A stretch of DNA of 28,740 nucleotides from MESE01 sp036675035 (GCA_036675035.1 JAKFFO010000198.1:1-28740), one strand, 5' to 3'. Shown: positions 1 to 7,732, numbered from the stretch's first letter. Translations and numbers: made by a program. The notes: a model not told the origin generated them from the sequence alone.

Positions 1-321
1 GATGACACCGTCGCGCGCGGTGCCGAGGTGGTTGCTTTTGAGCTCGATCGTGGTGAACCCTTTTGCACCTTCCGGCAGATGCGCAATGCAACCATAGCCG
101 CAACTGCTATCGGCCAGCGTCACTACGGAGGCGGCGTGTAAAAAACCGTTCGGCGCCAGATGGTGAGCTTTTATTGCCATCCTGGCATGGATCCTGTTTG
201 CTTCGACTGCCAGTATTTCGATGCCGAGCAAGTCGGGCAGAGTGCCTTTTTGCTTCGTATTGAAGTCGTTAGGAGTATGGGTTATCTGGGTCATATTAAG
301 TTTGCTGTAAGGAATCGTCAT
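1..321 (-). CDS. PaaI/YdiI-type hotdog-fold thioesterase, 3' end cut by window edge
   Basis: Reading the minus strand from ATG at 319-321 gives 107 codons that stay open to base 1, so the C-terminus lies outside the window. The translation has the pattern of PaaI-like acyl-CoA thioesterases: LPDLLGIEI near the start, then HLAPNGFLHAA (the usual N-G-x-x-H-G segment, here with A after the His), a helix with TLADSSCGYGC, and the strand TIELKSNHLGTA. Family members hydrolyse acyl- or aryl-CoA thioesters in the cytoplasm as small oligomers; the substrate cannot be read from this fragment. A second in-frame ATG lies at 292-294 and neither start has a strong ribosome binding site, so the first nine residues are uncertain. 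The gene is divergent from the ParA gene, with about 95 bp between them. Confidence 0.75.
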   Translation of the reverse strand, partial: MTIPYSKLNMTQITHTPNDFNTKQKGTLPDLLGIEILAVEANRIHARMAIKAHHLAPNGFLHAASVVTLADSSCGYGCIAHLPEGAKGFTTIELKSNHLGTARDGVI

Positions 322-416
322 GCTATTCTTGCACAAAAAACAAAGCTGTCGCGTCGCGTTAGCAGTCCATGCCCGTGTCGTCGGTGCGGGTACTTTCATT
401 CGATAGGGAGAGAGCC

Positions 417-1028
417 ATGCCGGTGATTGTAATTGCCAATCCTAAGGGCGGTGTCGGGAAGAGCACCATCGCAACCAATCTCGCCGGTTATTTTTCCCAT
501 GCGGGGTGCAACGTGATGCTGGGCGATGTCGATGTCCAGCAGTCATCCCGCGCCTGGCTGGATCTGCGGCCGGGATCGTTACCGCCGATCAGGACTTGGG
601 AAATCACTGATGGACATCTTGCGAAGCCGCCGAAAGGCACTACTCACATGGTGCTGGATACGCCGGCCGGACTGGATGGAAAACCCCTTGAAGAAGCTTT
701 GCGGATTGCAGACAAGGTAATCGTTCCACTCCAGCCTTCGATGTTCGATATCCTTGCGACGCAAGCGTTTCTGCAGAAACTGATTGCCCGGCGCGGCAAG
801 AGCGGTATCGCGGTCATCGGCATGCGTGTCAATGTCCGGACAAGAGCGGCTGACCAATTGGCTCATTACGTCAACAATCTTGAACTGCCGGTACTGGGTT
901 GCCTGCGCGAGACGCAGAATTATGTGCAGCTTGCCGCACTCGGCGCGACCTTATGGGATGTTGCGCCATCGCGTGTCGAGAAGGATGTCGCGCAATGGCA
1001 GGAACTGATTGACTGGGTCAACAAGTGA
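417..1028 (+). CDS. Orphan ParA-family P-loop ATPase
   Basis: 203 aa. The start at 417 is chosen over an upstream in-frame ATG at 369 because it follows a purine-rich site (AGGGAGAG) and begins directly with the family N-terminus MPVIVIANPKGGVGKST. This is the deviant Walker A motif, with the signature lysine (KGGVGKS) that ParA/MinD ATPases use for ATP-dependent dimerisation. A Walker A' region (LGDVDVQQSS) and a switch/Walker B region (MVLDTPAGLDG) follow. The length is that of the short ParA/MipZ/McdA-like group without an N-terminal helix-turn-helix domain. No ParB gene or visible parS-type repeat lies beside it, so a role in plasmid-type partition is not supported. Positioning some cargo on the nucleoid is a family-based guess. 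Confidence 0.85.
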   Translation: MPVIVIANPKGGVGKSTIATNLAGYFSHAGCNVMLGDVDVQQSSRAWLDLRPGSLPPIRTWEITDGHLAKPPKGTTHMVLDTPAGLDGKPLEEALRIADKVIVPLQPSMFDILATQAFLQKLIARRGKSGIAVIGMRVNVRTRAADQLAHYVNNLELPVLGCLRETQNYVQLAALGATLWDVAPSRVEKDVAQWQELIDWVNK

Positions 1029-1050
1029 TTTGACCGGAGATCTGGTCCGA

Positions 1051-1944
1051 CTATTTCCGTCTTGAGCGCGCCATATCCAGCTGCTTGCAGAGCGCTTCTG
1101 TGCCGTCCAGTATGCGCGGTCCGGCGCGGTTCATCCAGTCCCGGTTGACCGAAAACAGATTGCCGCGTGCTATCGCAGTCAGGTTCAAAAAGCCGTGCCA
1201 GATTGCCAGTGCATCCTGTTTCGAACCCGATGTGAGAATGACTTCCGGGTTCTCTTGCAAGACCGCCTCAATGCTGATGGTGGGAGCCAACTGCCGCTGA
1301 TCGCCGAAAATATTTTTCCCTCCGCATACGCGAAGCGCCTGCGACACGAGATGTGCATCGTTGAGTGTCATCAGCGGTGCGCTCCAGATCTGGTAAAACA
1401 CGCTGACTGTCGGGCGATGCTGATATTTTTCGGCAATGGCTTTAAGACGTGCACGAAATTTGTCAGCTGCCGCTTGTCCGATCGCATCGGTGCCCGCCAG
1501 TTTTGCCAGGCGTTCCATTGAAGATGCAATCGCGTCGAAGTCGCGTGGCTCGCTTTCGAACACCGGAATCCCCAGGCTGCGCAGTTTGGCAATTTGCGTC
1601 GCGGAGCTTCCGCTGCCCCAAGCCACAACCAGATCGGGTGTCAATGTGACGATGCGTTCGATATCGGCGGCAGCGCTGCTGCCCACCGAGGTGATACGTG
1701 CGGCTTGCGGCGGATAATCGCTGTGCTCGATGACGCCAACCACGAAAGCGCCGGCACCGGCTGCATACAAAAGCTCGGTCGCATGGGGAGAAAGGCTGAC
1801 GATGCGCTGTGCCGGCGCCGACAGCGACACCGGCAGATTCGAGTCATCCGTGACGGAAATGGCTGCAAGGGCCGGCAGCGATAAAACCGGCAGGAAAAGT
1901 CCCAGCCAGTACGTCAGCCCTCGCGAGATGAAGCGCAAACACAT
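1051..1944 (-). CDS. btuF: BtuF-like periplasmic cobalamin-binding protein
   Basis: 297 aa. The N-terminus has a charged start, a hydrophobic core (about residues 10-27, WLGLFLPVLSLPALA) and a probable signal peptidase site after ALA, so export to the periplasm is likely. The rest fits the class III (TroA/BtuF) substrate-binding fold: RIVSLSPHATELLYAAGAG at the start of lobe 1, the motif TLTPDLVVAWGSG, a long linking helix, and in lobe 2 GGKNIFGD and NPEVILTSG. Such proteins hand vitamin B12 or related corrinoids (in other members, haem or Fe-siderophores) to a BtuCD-type ABC transporter. No permease or ATPase gene is in the window. It lies 23 bp after panC in the same direction and probably shares its transcript. 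The ligand is inferred from overall resemblance. Confidence 0.8.
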   Translation of the reverse strand: MCLRFISRGLTYWLGLFLPVLSLPALAAISVTDDSNLPVSLSAPAQRIVSLSPHATELLYAAGAGAFVVGVIEHSDYPPQAARITSVGSSAAADIERIVTLTPDLVVAWGSGSSATQIAKLRSLGIPVFESEPRDFDAIASSMERLAKLAGTDAIGQAAADKFRARLKAIAEKYQHRPTVSVFYQIWSAPLMTLNDAHLVSQALRVCGGKNIFGDQRQLAPTISIEAVLQENPEVILTSGSKQDALAIWHGFLNLTAIARGNLFSVNRDWMNRAGPRILDGTEALCKQLDMARSRRK

Positions 1945-1967
1945 TGCTTCTGCGATTGATTTGGTGA

Positions 1968-2807
1968 TCAGATTTCCAGATTGTCGATCAGCCGCGTAAC
2001 GCCTAGCTTGGCAGCCGTCAGCACCACCAGCGGCTCATCTTTTGCGATATCGCCGGCCGATGGCGGTTGCAGATCCGCGCGCTTGCGGATCGACACGTAA
2101 TCGGGTTTCCATCCGCGGGTGGAAAGTTTTGCCATCGCGGTTCTTTCCAGTTCGAATATGTCCAGATGGCCGGAGCGGACTTCGGCGGCAACTTCATTCA
2201 GGGTCTTGAATAATACCGGTGCTTCGGCCCGCTCTTCGGCAGACAGGTAGACATTGCGCGATGAAAGCGCCAGGCCGTCTTCAGCCCGGTACGTTTCGGC
2301 AGCAACGATTTCCGTCGGCAGAGCAAACTGCTTCGACATATTCCGCACGATCATCAACTGCTGATAATCCTTCTTGCCGAAAACCGCGACGCGCGGTTGC
2401 ACGCATGAAAACAGCTTGAGCACCACAGTGGTGACGCCGGTGAAGAATCCGGGGCGGAATTCGCCTTCCAGGATATTGCCGAGGTCTTCCGGTGGCCGTA
2501 CGCGGAATTCCTGAGGTTCCGGATACAAGTCTTTTTCGGTCGGCGCGAACAGCACATATACGCCTTCCTTCTCGAGTTTTTCGACATCGGCCTGGAAGGT
2601 ACGCGGATATTTGTCGAAATCTTCATTCGGTCCGAACTGCAGGCGATTGACGAAAATCGATGCAACGATCGGATCGCCATGCTTGCGCGCCAGCCGCATC
2701 AGCGACAGATGTCCTTCATGCAGGTTACCCATCGTCGGCACGAATACCGTGCGCAGCTGGCCGCGCAACTGATCGCGCAATTCGTCAATGGAAGAAATAA
2801 TTTTCAT
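1968..2807 (-). CDS. panC: Pantothenate synthetase (pantoate-beta-alanine ligase)
   Basis: 279 aa, the usual length for PanC. It condenses D-pantoate with beta-alanine using ATP, through a pantoyl-adenylate, to give pantothenate, the precursor of coenzyme A. Visible motifs: FVPTMGNLHEGHLSLM at about residues 23-38 (the HIGH-type nucleotide-binding motif, here HEGH), FGPNEDFDKYPRT, FFTGVTTVVLKLF, GKKDYQQLMIVRNM, and LALSSRNVYLS (the KMSKS-equivalent loop). The C-terminal domain is complete and the ATG at 2805-2807 is unambiguous. It lies downstream of scpA across a 121-bp spacer that shows no clear terminator, and upstream of the BtuF-like gene. Confidence 0.96.
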   Translation of the reverse strand: MKIISSIDELRDQLRGQLRTVFVPTMGNLHEGHLSLMRLARKHGDPIVASIFVNRLQFGPNEDFDKYPRTFQADVEKLEKEGVYVLFAPTEKDLYPEPQEFRVRPPEDLGNILEGEFRPGFFTGVTTVVLKLFSCVQPRVAVFGKKDYQQLMIVRNMSKQFALPTEIVAAETYRAEDGLALSSRNVYLSAEERAEAPVLFKTLNEVAAEVRSGHLDIFELERTAMAKLSTRGWKPDYVSIRKRADLQPPSAGDIAKDEPLVVLTAAKLGVTRLIDNLEI

Positions 2808-2928
2808 GAGCCGGCCTTGATGTCGAAATGCATTGCGATGCCTGGGTTGGTTCAGGCGGTGGAAAATCGGTATGAGTCAGGAATGAAAATAGTTAAGTAC
2901 CCGCTTAGAATTTATCCTGTGGGGGTAA

Positions 2929-3792
2929 TTAGGTTGGTGAATACGAAAGTCGTACATAGATCGGCGCAAATGCTTCAGCCTGCGTGATTTCAATCAGGGT
3001 TTCTTTTGCAAGTTCGAGTAGCGCGATGAAGTTGACGACCAGTACCGGAACGCCGCGCGACGGATCGAACAGGTCCGCAAATTCGACAAACCGGGTCGAT
3101 TGCAGACGCCGCAGAATGCCTGTCATATGCTCGCGCACCGACAGTTCTTCGCGGCTGATGGTGTGGTGTGCGGTCAGCTTGGCGCGCTTGAGCACATCGG
3201 CCCACGCGCTTTGCAAGTCAACCACATCGACCTCCGGCCAACGGGTCACGATACTCTGTTCGATAAAAATCTGGGTACGGACATAGTCGCGCCCCAATTG
3301 CGGCAGCGTATCAATCTGGTAGGCGGCCAGCTTCATTTGCTCGTACTCAAGCAGGCGGCGCACCAGTTCGGCTCGCGGATCGCCAGCTTCTTCGCCGGTA
3401 TCCGCTTTCTTGACCGGCAACAGCATGCGCGATTTGATTTCGATCAGCATCGCTGCCATCAACAGATATTCGGCGGCCAACTCCAGATTATGGACACGAA
3501 TCTGGTCGACATACTCCAGATATTGCAGCGTGACCTGCGCCATCGGAATATCGAGGATATTGAAGTTTTGCTTGCGGATCAGGTAGAGGAGCAAGTCGAG
3601 CGGACCTTCGAACGCTTCCAGAAAAATCTCCAGCGCGTCCGGCGGAATATACAAGTCGGTCGGCATCCGGAACAACGGCTCGCCGTACAGCTTGGCAAAA
3701 GCCACGCCGTCGATCACATCGGGCGTCGAGTCGACCGCTCCGGCCAACGCCAGCGCGTCGGGTGGCTGCGCCGTGTTATGCGGTATGCTCAC
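2929..3792 (-). CDS. scpA: Segregation and condensation protein A
   Basis: 287 aa, the kleisin subunit of the SMC-ScpAB condensin that compacts and helps segregate the chromosome. The diagnostic N-terminal kleisin region is clear at about residues 55-85 (LEAFEGPLDLLLYLIRKQNFNILDIPMAQV), followed by the helical stretch ELAAEYLLMAAMLIEIKSRMLLP. The C-terminal winged-helix region is represented by VLVVNFIALLELAKE and the strand FAPIYVRLS. The first 40 or so residues are a variable extension common in betaproteobacterial ScpA. The start is a GTG at 3790-3792, only 6 bp after the DUF3460 stop codon, which suggests translational coupling. No scpB or smc gene is in the window. Confidence 0.95.
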   Translation of the reverse strand: MSIPHNTAQPPDALALAGAVDSTPDVIDGVAFAKLYGEPLFRMPTDLYIPPDALEIFLEAFEGPLDLLLYLIRKQNFNILDIPMAQVTLQYLEYVDQIRVHNLELAAEYLLMAAMLIEIKSRMLLPVKKADTGEEAGDPRAELVRRLLEYEQMKLAAYQIDTLPQLGRDYVRTQIFIEQSIVTRWPEVDVVDLQSAWADVLKRAKLTAHHTISREELSVREHMTGILRRLQSTRFVEFADLFDPSRGVPVLVVNFIALLELAKETLIEITQAEAFAPIYVRLSYSPT

Positions 3793-3798
3793 GATCGA

Positions 3799-4032
3799 TC
3801 AGCTCTTTTCCTTGTTGTTGCGCTGACCCTCGTGCTGATACACATACGCTTGCTGCTTGATGCGCGACTCGCCGAACCGTCTCTGGGTATCCAGATCGAT
3901 CGGGGTCTTGTCCCACAGCAAAGCACGGCCAATTTGCTGCTTTAGCTCGATCTCGGGATTTTTTTCTTTCAGGTCCTTGATGAATCGCGTGATTTCGGAC
4001 TCATAGCGCTGATGTTGCTTGGTAAATTTCAT
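3799..4032 (-). CDS. DUF3460 family small protein
   Basis: 77 aa, soluble and highly charged: MKFTKQHQRYESEITRFIKD at the start, then KNPEIELKQQIGRALLWDK and a tail rich in Arg, Gln and Lys. The block ESEITRFIKDLKEKNPEIE followed by GRALLWDKTP is the pattern I associate with the DUF3460 family of Burkholderiales, proteins of 60-80 aa with no known function. Start codons further upstream (4047, 4062) are in frame, but the family sequence begins near 4032. It is the first gene of the minus-strand run and abuts scpA (6 bp). The position upstream of scpA suggests co-expression with the condensin gene; a shared function is not shown. Confidence 0.82.
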   Translation of the reverse strand: MKFTKQHQRYESEITRFIKDLKEKNPEIELKQQIGRALLWDKTPIDLDTQRRFGESRIKQQAYVYQHEGQRNNKEKS

Positions 4033-4095
4033 GAACTTATCTGGCATCAAGATTGGAATCAAGCGTTATTTTACCCTGTCTTGACACGATTAATC

Positions 4096-4125
4096 CTGCC
4101 CGAAAAGGGTTGATTTTTCGGGCAG
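4096..4125. repeat. Perfect 11-bp-stem hairpin
   Basis: CTGCCCGAAAA at 4096-4106 is exactly complemented by TTTTCGGGCAG at 4115-4125 around an 8-nt loop. It is not followed by a T-run on either strand beyond the T/A tract that is part of the stem, so it is not a textbook terminator. It sits about 60 bp upstream of the DUF3460 start, within the 5' region of that transcript. Confidence 0.6.
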
Positions 4126-4127
4126 CC

Positions 4128-4172
4128 ATTCTCACCCTCTCCCTTTGGGAGAGGGTTGGGGGTGGAGCAGGG
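4128..4172. repeat. REP-type palindromic element, intergenic copy
   Basis: The core is the hairpin CCCTCTCCCTTTGGGAGAGGG, preceded by ATTCTCA and followed by TTGGGGGTGGAGCAGGGG. The layout (a pyrimidine-rich arm CCCTCTCCC, a complementary GGGAGAGGG arm, then a G-rich tail) is that of widespread REP/BIME-like extragenic repeats. The same unit, diverged at a few positions, is present at 5805-5850 inside metG, which supports a dispersed repeat family in this genome. Confidence 0.75.
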
Positions 4173-4235
4173 GTTTCAGATGGCCTGCCATCCACCTGCG
4201 TAACGGTATTCGCTTGCAAGGTGTAGCGGGGAATT

Positions 4236-4253
4236 CAGGCGACATGTCGCCTG
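4236..4253. repeat. 18-bp perfect palindrome
   Basis: CAGGCGACATGTCGCCTG reads the same on both strands over all 18 bases. It lies about 125 bp upstream of the lipoprotein gene in the mosaic spacer. It could be a repeat unit, a dimeric regulator site or a transcript hairpin; nothing in the sequence decides which. Confidence 0.5.
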
Positions 4254-4376
4254 TCCGCGCAACGGCAGTGGCTTGCAAGCCGCTGCGCGCCCTGCAAGGG
4301 AATAGCGCACTGCAAGTGAGGGGATCGGGTTTCAATCTTATTTTTTTCCGATCATGATTCCGTCAAAGGAAACGAT

Positions 4377-4889
4377 ATGAAACGCGTCATTGGTATCATC
4401 CTCGCGACGATATGTACATTATTGATTGGCGCCTGCGACCAGCAAGGGCGCCCGATTCAGGAGTTCGGCTTGGACAAGCTCAGCAAAGGTGTTTCGACCG
4501 AAGGCGATGTCCGCAATGTGATGGGACAGCCGGAAACGGTACGGAAAGAGGACGACGGCAGCCGCATCCTTGAATATCCCAAGGGGCCGATGGGGCACCG
4601 CACCTGGTTTTTCATGATCGGCAAGGATGGCAAGCTTGCCGATTACAAGCAGGTATTAACGCAGGAGACCTTTTCCAGGATACAACCCGGCATGACAATG
4701 GATGCGGTACGCCGCATGCTGGGCAAACCGCGCAGCGTTACCCGCTTCAAGCTGAAAAACGAAGAGGTCTGGGATTGGACATATCTGGAGCCGACCCAAA
4801 AAACGCGCCTGTTCAATGTACATTTTGACATCGCGAGCGGCACAGTGACGGGAACTTCGACTTCTGAGGATCCGCAAAGTCCTTATTAA
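4377..4889 (+). CDS. Outer-membrane lipoprotein with two BamE/SmpA-like repeats
   Basis: 170 aa. The signal is MKRVIGIILATICTLLIGAC with a lipobox LIGAC, so Cys20 should be lipidated after signal peptidase II cleavage; Asp follows the Cys (CDQQ). Two related segments match the SmpA/OmlA/BamE helix-turn pattern: LDKLSKGVSTEGDVRNVMGQ at about residues 33-52 and FSRIQPGMTMDAVRRMLGKP at about residues 99-118, each followed by a strand region with an aromatic residue (TWFFMI; VWDWTYLEP). BamE proper has one such unit in about 110 aa, so this is a tandem-unit relative and not the canonical BAM subunit. A good ribosome site (AAAGGAA) lies 7 bp before the ATG. It is a single gene, convergent with the acetyltransferase downstream. 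Confidence 0.8.
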   Translation: MKRVIGIILATICTLLIGACDQQGRPIQEFGLDKLSKGVSTEGDVRNVMGQPETVRKEDDGSRILEYPKGPMGHRTWFFMIGKDGKLADYKQVLTQETFSRIQPGMTMDAVRRMLGKPRSVTRFKLKNEEVWDWTYLEPTQKTRLFNVHFDIASGTVTGTSTSEDPQSPY

Positions 4890-4936
4890 AGGCGACACGT
4901 AAAGGTGATGCCAATCTGGCAGGCGGTAATGGATTC

Positions 4937-5416
4937 TTAATGCCGCAATATCCTGCGCATGACTGTCGGAGCTGGTTCGAGCGGATTGGCATGCGTGTAT
5001 TCCAGTTCAAGCGCCAGTTCGAAACCATACGCCGAGTACAGGTCCAGCAATCGCGCTTGATCGCTGCGCACCGCAAGGCGCAACTCGTCGACGTCGGAGG
5101 CCAGCGCGCGATGAATCACGGCTTCAAGCAAATGCTGCGACAAGCTGTTGCCGCGATATGCCGGCAGGATGCTCATGCGCGCCACTTCCCATACCGACGG
5201 CTCTGAATCCAGCGGCAGCCAGCGTACCGATCCGACCGGCTTTTCATCGATCAGCAAAATGAATGCGCCCCCATCCTGCAGGTGTTGCTCGACCCCGGCT
5301 GCGGTTTCGCGATGACCGCTGGAGCTGGACGCAACCTTGCCAGCCCACGCTGCCCGGGTCAGTTCGGCAATCAGTTGAGTGTCGTCAAAAGTGGCTTCGC
5401 GTATCTGCAGATTCAT
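4937..5416 (-). CDS. GNAT-family N-acetyltransferase
   Basis: 159 aa from ATG at 5414-5416. A start further upstream is open but would overlap the 3' end of metG, and family homology begins at MNLQIREATFDDTQLIAELT. The central strand and helix (SVWEVARMSILPAYRGNSLSQHLLEAVI) is the acetyl-CoA-binding motif A; the pyrophosphate loop reads YRGNSLS, where the second Gly of the common R-x-x-G-x-G/A is replaced by Ser. The C-terminal motif B has LYSAYGFE, typical of GNAT enzymes. These enzymes transfer an acetyl group from acetyl-CoA to an amine; the acceptor cannot be predicted. It lies 22 bp downstream of metG on the same strand and may be co-transcribed. Confidence 0.85.
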   Translation of the reverse strand: MNLQIREATFDDTQLIAELTRAAWAGKVASSSSGHRETAAGVEQHLQDGGAFILLIDEKPVGSVRWLPLDSEPSVWEVARMSILPAYRGNSLSQHLLEAVIHRALASDVDELRLAVRSDQARLLDLYSAYGFELALELEYTHANPLEPAPTVMRRILRH

Positions 5417-5438
5417 GATGTAAGGGCCGCGCTTGCGA

Positions 5439-7553
5439 CTAGCGGACTCGCATGCCGGGCTTGGCGCCTGGCCACGGGTTAAGGACATAAATGCCCGGAT
5501 CGGATTTCTCGTCCGCAGCCGATGCCGCCAGCACCATGCCCTCCGAAATACCGAATTTCATTTTTCGCGGAGCCAGGTTGGCGACCATCACGGTCAGTTT
5601 TCCGATCAGGTCTTCCGGCTTGTAACACGATTTGATGCCGGAAAACACATTACGCATCTTGCCTTCGCCGACATCAAGCGTCAGGCGCAGTAGTTTGTCG
5701 GATCCATCGACCAGTTCGCAATTGACGATTTTTGCAACGCGCAGATCGATCTTCGAGAAGTCGTCCAGCTTAATTTCCGGCGCAAGCGCCTCAATTGCGC
5801 CGCCGTTCTCACCTTCTCCCTGGGAGGGAGAAGGCCGGGATGAGGGTTGAGTCGTCGAACCGGACCCGGCCTCTTGTTCGGGCGCCTCAAACAACGCATC
5901 CAGCATTTTAGAATCGACGCGCGTCATCAAGTGTGTATATGCATTGACGCGGTGGCCATGCGGAAGCGGAACGCCGACGTCTGCCCACTGCAGCGGTGAA
6001 ATATTCAGCAATGCTTCGACCTGCAGCGCCAGTTCCGGCAGCACCGGTTTCAGATAAATCGTCAGGATGCGGAATGCCTCCAGCAGGCGACTGCAGACTT
6101 CATGCAAAGCCTGATTCTTGTCGGAATTTTTTGCAAGTTCCCACGGCTTGTTGGCATCGACATAAGCATTGATATGGTCTGCCTGTTCCATCACTGCACG
6201 CAGCGCCTTGCCGTATTCACGATGTTCGTACAACGTTCGTATCTCGGTCGCCGCACCGCGCAACCCGGCAAGGAATGGGTCGGAAGCGGTTGCCCAGTCC
6301 GCAGTCACTTTGCCGTCGAATTTTTTCGCGATAAAACCGGCCGACCGGCTCGCAATATTCACGTATTTCCCGATCAGGTCGCTGTTGACCCGGGCAATGA
6401 AATCTTCCGCGCTGAAATCGACATCCTCGACTTTCGCATTCAGCTTGGTCGCGATGTAATAGCGCAGCCATTCGGGGTTCATGCCGATTTCCAGATAACG
6501 CAGCGGCGAAATGCCGGTTCCGCGCGATTTGCTCATCTTTTCGCCGTTCACCGTCAAATGCCCGTGTACGTTCACCTTGAGCTTGTCGATGACCGGATGA
6601 TCCGAAAACTTCAGCATCGCCGGCCAGAACAACAGGTGAAACGATACGATGTCCTTGCCGATGAAATGAATCTGCTCGGTTGCCGGATCGCGCAGCAATG
6701 CGTCGTAATCCAGCCCTTTCTTTCCGCAGTAATTTTTCAGGCTCGCGAGATAACCGACCGGTGCATCCAGCCAGACATAGAAATATTTTCCCGGTGCGTC
6801 CGGGATCGGTATTCCGAAGTAGGGCGCATCGCGCGAGATATCCCAGTCGGCGAGATCCTGTCCGTTGTTGCCCAGCCATTCGCTGACCTTGTTGACCATC
6901 TCCGGTTGCAGGCGCCCCGGCGTGTTGACCCAGTCCTGCAGGAACGCGACGCAGCGCGGATCGGACAGTTTGAAAAAATACTGTTCCGCCGGCCGCATTA
7001 CCGGCGTTGCGCCGGTCAGTGCCGAGTACGGGTTTTTCAATTCGGTCGGTTCATACGCCGCACCACACACTTCGCAGTTGTCGCCATACTGATCCTTGGC
7101 ACCGCACTTGGGGCATTCGCCCTTGACGTTGCGGTCCGCCAGGAACATGCCTTTTACCGGGTCGTAGAAGCGTTCGACCGTGCGGGTAACGATCAGGCCG
7201 GCCGCTTTCAACTTCAAATAAATGCCTTGCGACAGTTCGGTATTTTCCGGTGAATCGGTCGAGTGCCAGTTATCGAACGAGATATGGAAGCCGTCCAGAT
7301 ATTGCTGACGGCCGGCAGCGACCTTGGCAACAAATTCCTGCGGCGTGACCCCTTCTTTTTCCGCGGCAATCATGATCGGCGTACCGTGTGCATCGTCCGC
7401 GCCGACGAAATGCACCTCATTGCCCTGCATGCGTTGAAACCGGATCCAGATATCCGCCTGGATATATTCCATGATATGGCCGATGTGGAACGCGCCATTG
7501 GCGTAGGGCAGTGCGGTTGTGACGAATAATTTGCGGGGCGATGAGGCGTTCAT
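5439..7553 (-). CDS. metG: Methionyl-tRNA synthetase
   Basis: 704 aa. It charges tRNA-Met with methionine and serves initiation and elongation. The start at 7551-7553 (MNASSPRKLFVTTALPYANG) matches the family; the in-frame extension to 7658 does not look like MetG. Motifs in order: class I HIGH at residues 23-26 (AFHIGHI), a zinc knuckle at about 146-163 with four Cys (CPKCG and CEVCG), EKMSKS at about 336-341, the anticodon-binding helical domain, and a C-terminal EMAP-II/Trbp111-like tRNA-binding domain from about 596 (IDLRVAKIV), the dimerising form of MetRS. The linker before that domain (about residues 565-584) is encoded by a REP-type repeat and reads SSRPSPSQGEGEN. Divergent from gltX. 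Confidence 0.97.
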   Translation of the reverse strand: MNASSPRKLFVTTALPYANGAFHIGHIMEYIQADIWIRFQRMQGNEVHFVGADDAHGTPIMIAAEKEGVTPQEFVAKVAAGRQQYLDGFHISFDNWHSTDSPENTELSQGIYLKLKAAGLIVTRTVERFYDPVKGMFLADRNVKGECPKCGAKDQYGDNCEVCGAAYEPTELKNPYSALTGATPVMRPAEQYFFKLSDPRCVAFLQDWVNTPGRLQPEMVNKVSEWLGNNGQDLADWDISRDAPYFGIPIPDAPGKYFYVWLDAPVGYLASLKNYCGKKGLDYDALLRDPATEQIHFIGKDIVSFHLLFWPAMLKFSDHPVIDKLKVNVHGHLTVNGEKMSKSRGTGISPLRYLEIGMNPEWLRYYIATKLNAKVEDVDFSAEDFIARVNSDLIGKYVNIASRSAGFIAKKFDGKVTADWATASDPFLAGLRGAATEIRTLYEHREYGKALRAVMEQADHINAYVDANKPWELAKNSDKNQALHEVCSRLLEAFRILTIYLKPVLPELALQVEALLNISPLQWADVGVPLPHGHRVNAYTHLMTRVDSKMLDALFEAPEQEAGSGSTTQPSSRPSPSQGEGENGGAIEALAPEIKLDDFSKIDLRVAKIVNCELVDGSDKLLRLTLDVGEGKMRNVFSGIKSCYKPEDLIGKLTVMVANLAPRKMKFGISEGMVLAASAADEKSDPGIYVLNPWPGAKPGMRVR
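5805..5850. repeat. REP-type palindromic element inside metG
   Basis: On the plus strand GTTCTCACCTTCTCCC is followed by TGGGAGGGAGAAGG and GATGAGGG, the same unit as the intergenic copy at 4128-4172 (shared TTCTCACC, pyrimidine arm, complementary purine arm, G-rich tail). Here it is read in frame from the minus strand and yields the low-complexity linker PSSRPSPSQGEGENGG between the anticodon-binding and C-terminal tRNA-binding domains of MetRS. Translated REP units of this kind often give PSP...GEGE peptides. Confidence 0.75.
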
Positions 7554-7732
7554 AAAGGTGGTGCTGAATAGATAAAGACGTGATTTTAGCAGTGCCGGAC
7601 CGATTTCTCGCGTCGATACCAGTCTGACCGTACGATCTGTCTCGCGCAGGAAGCCCATGGTGCGTGCCGACGCGGTAAAATAACGCTTTTACGACTACCG
7701 GCTTTGGCGACCCAAGGCCGTTTTTATTTGCC

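Larger units (their letters stand above)
4033..4376. other. Repeat-rich intergenic spacer between divergent genes
   Basis: This 344-bp stretch separates the DUF3460 gene (-) from the lipoprotein gene (+) and has no credible coding sequence. It holds three inverted-repeat units, listed separately: an 11-bp-stem hairpin at 4096-4125, a REP-type element at 4128-4172 and an 18-bp palindrome at 4236-4253. The second half repeats the short words GCTTGCAAG (near 4212 and 4272) and CTGCAAG (near 4292 and 4312), which makes it look like a mosaic of small repetitive units. The two divergent promoters must lie here, but I could not pick convincing -35/-10 pairs. Confidence 0.6.

Noticed and set aside
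1029..1050. Small inverted repeat GACC/GGTC between the ParA gene and the BtuF-like gene
   Set aside because: A 4-bp stem without a T-run is too weak to be called a terminator.
3100..3945. 281-codon open frame antisense to scpA
   Set aside because: It lies over the ScpA kleisin sequence and has shadow-type Gln/Arg/His-rich composition.
6102..7253. 383-codon open frame antisense to metG
   Set aside because: The MetRS HIGH, zinc and KMSKS motifs are on the other strand. The antisense frame is a shadow.
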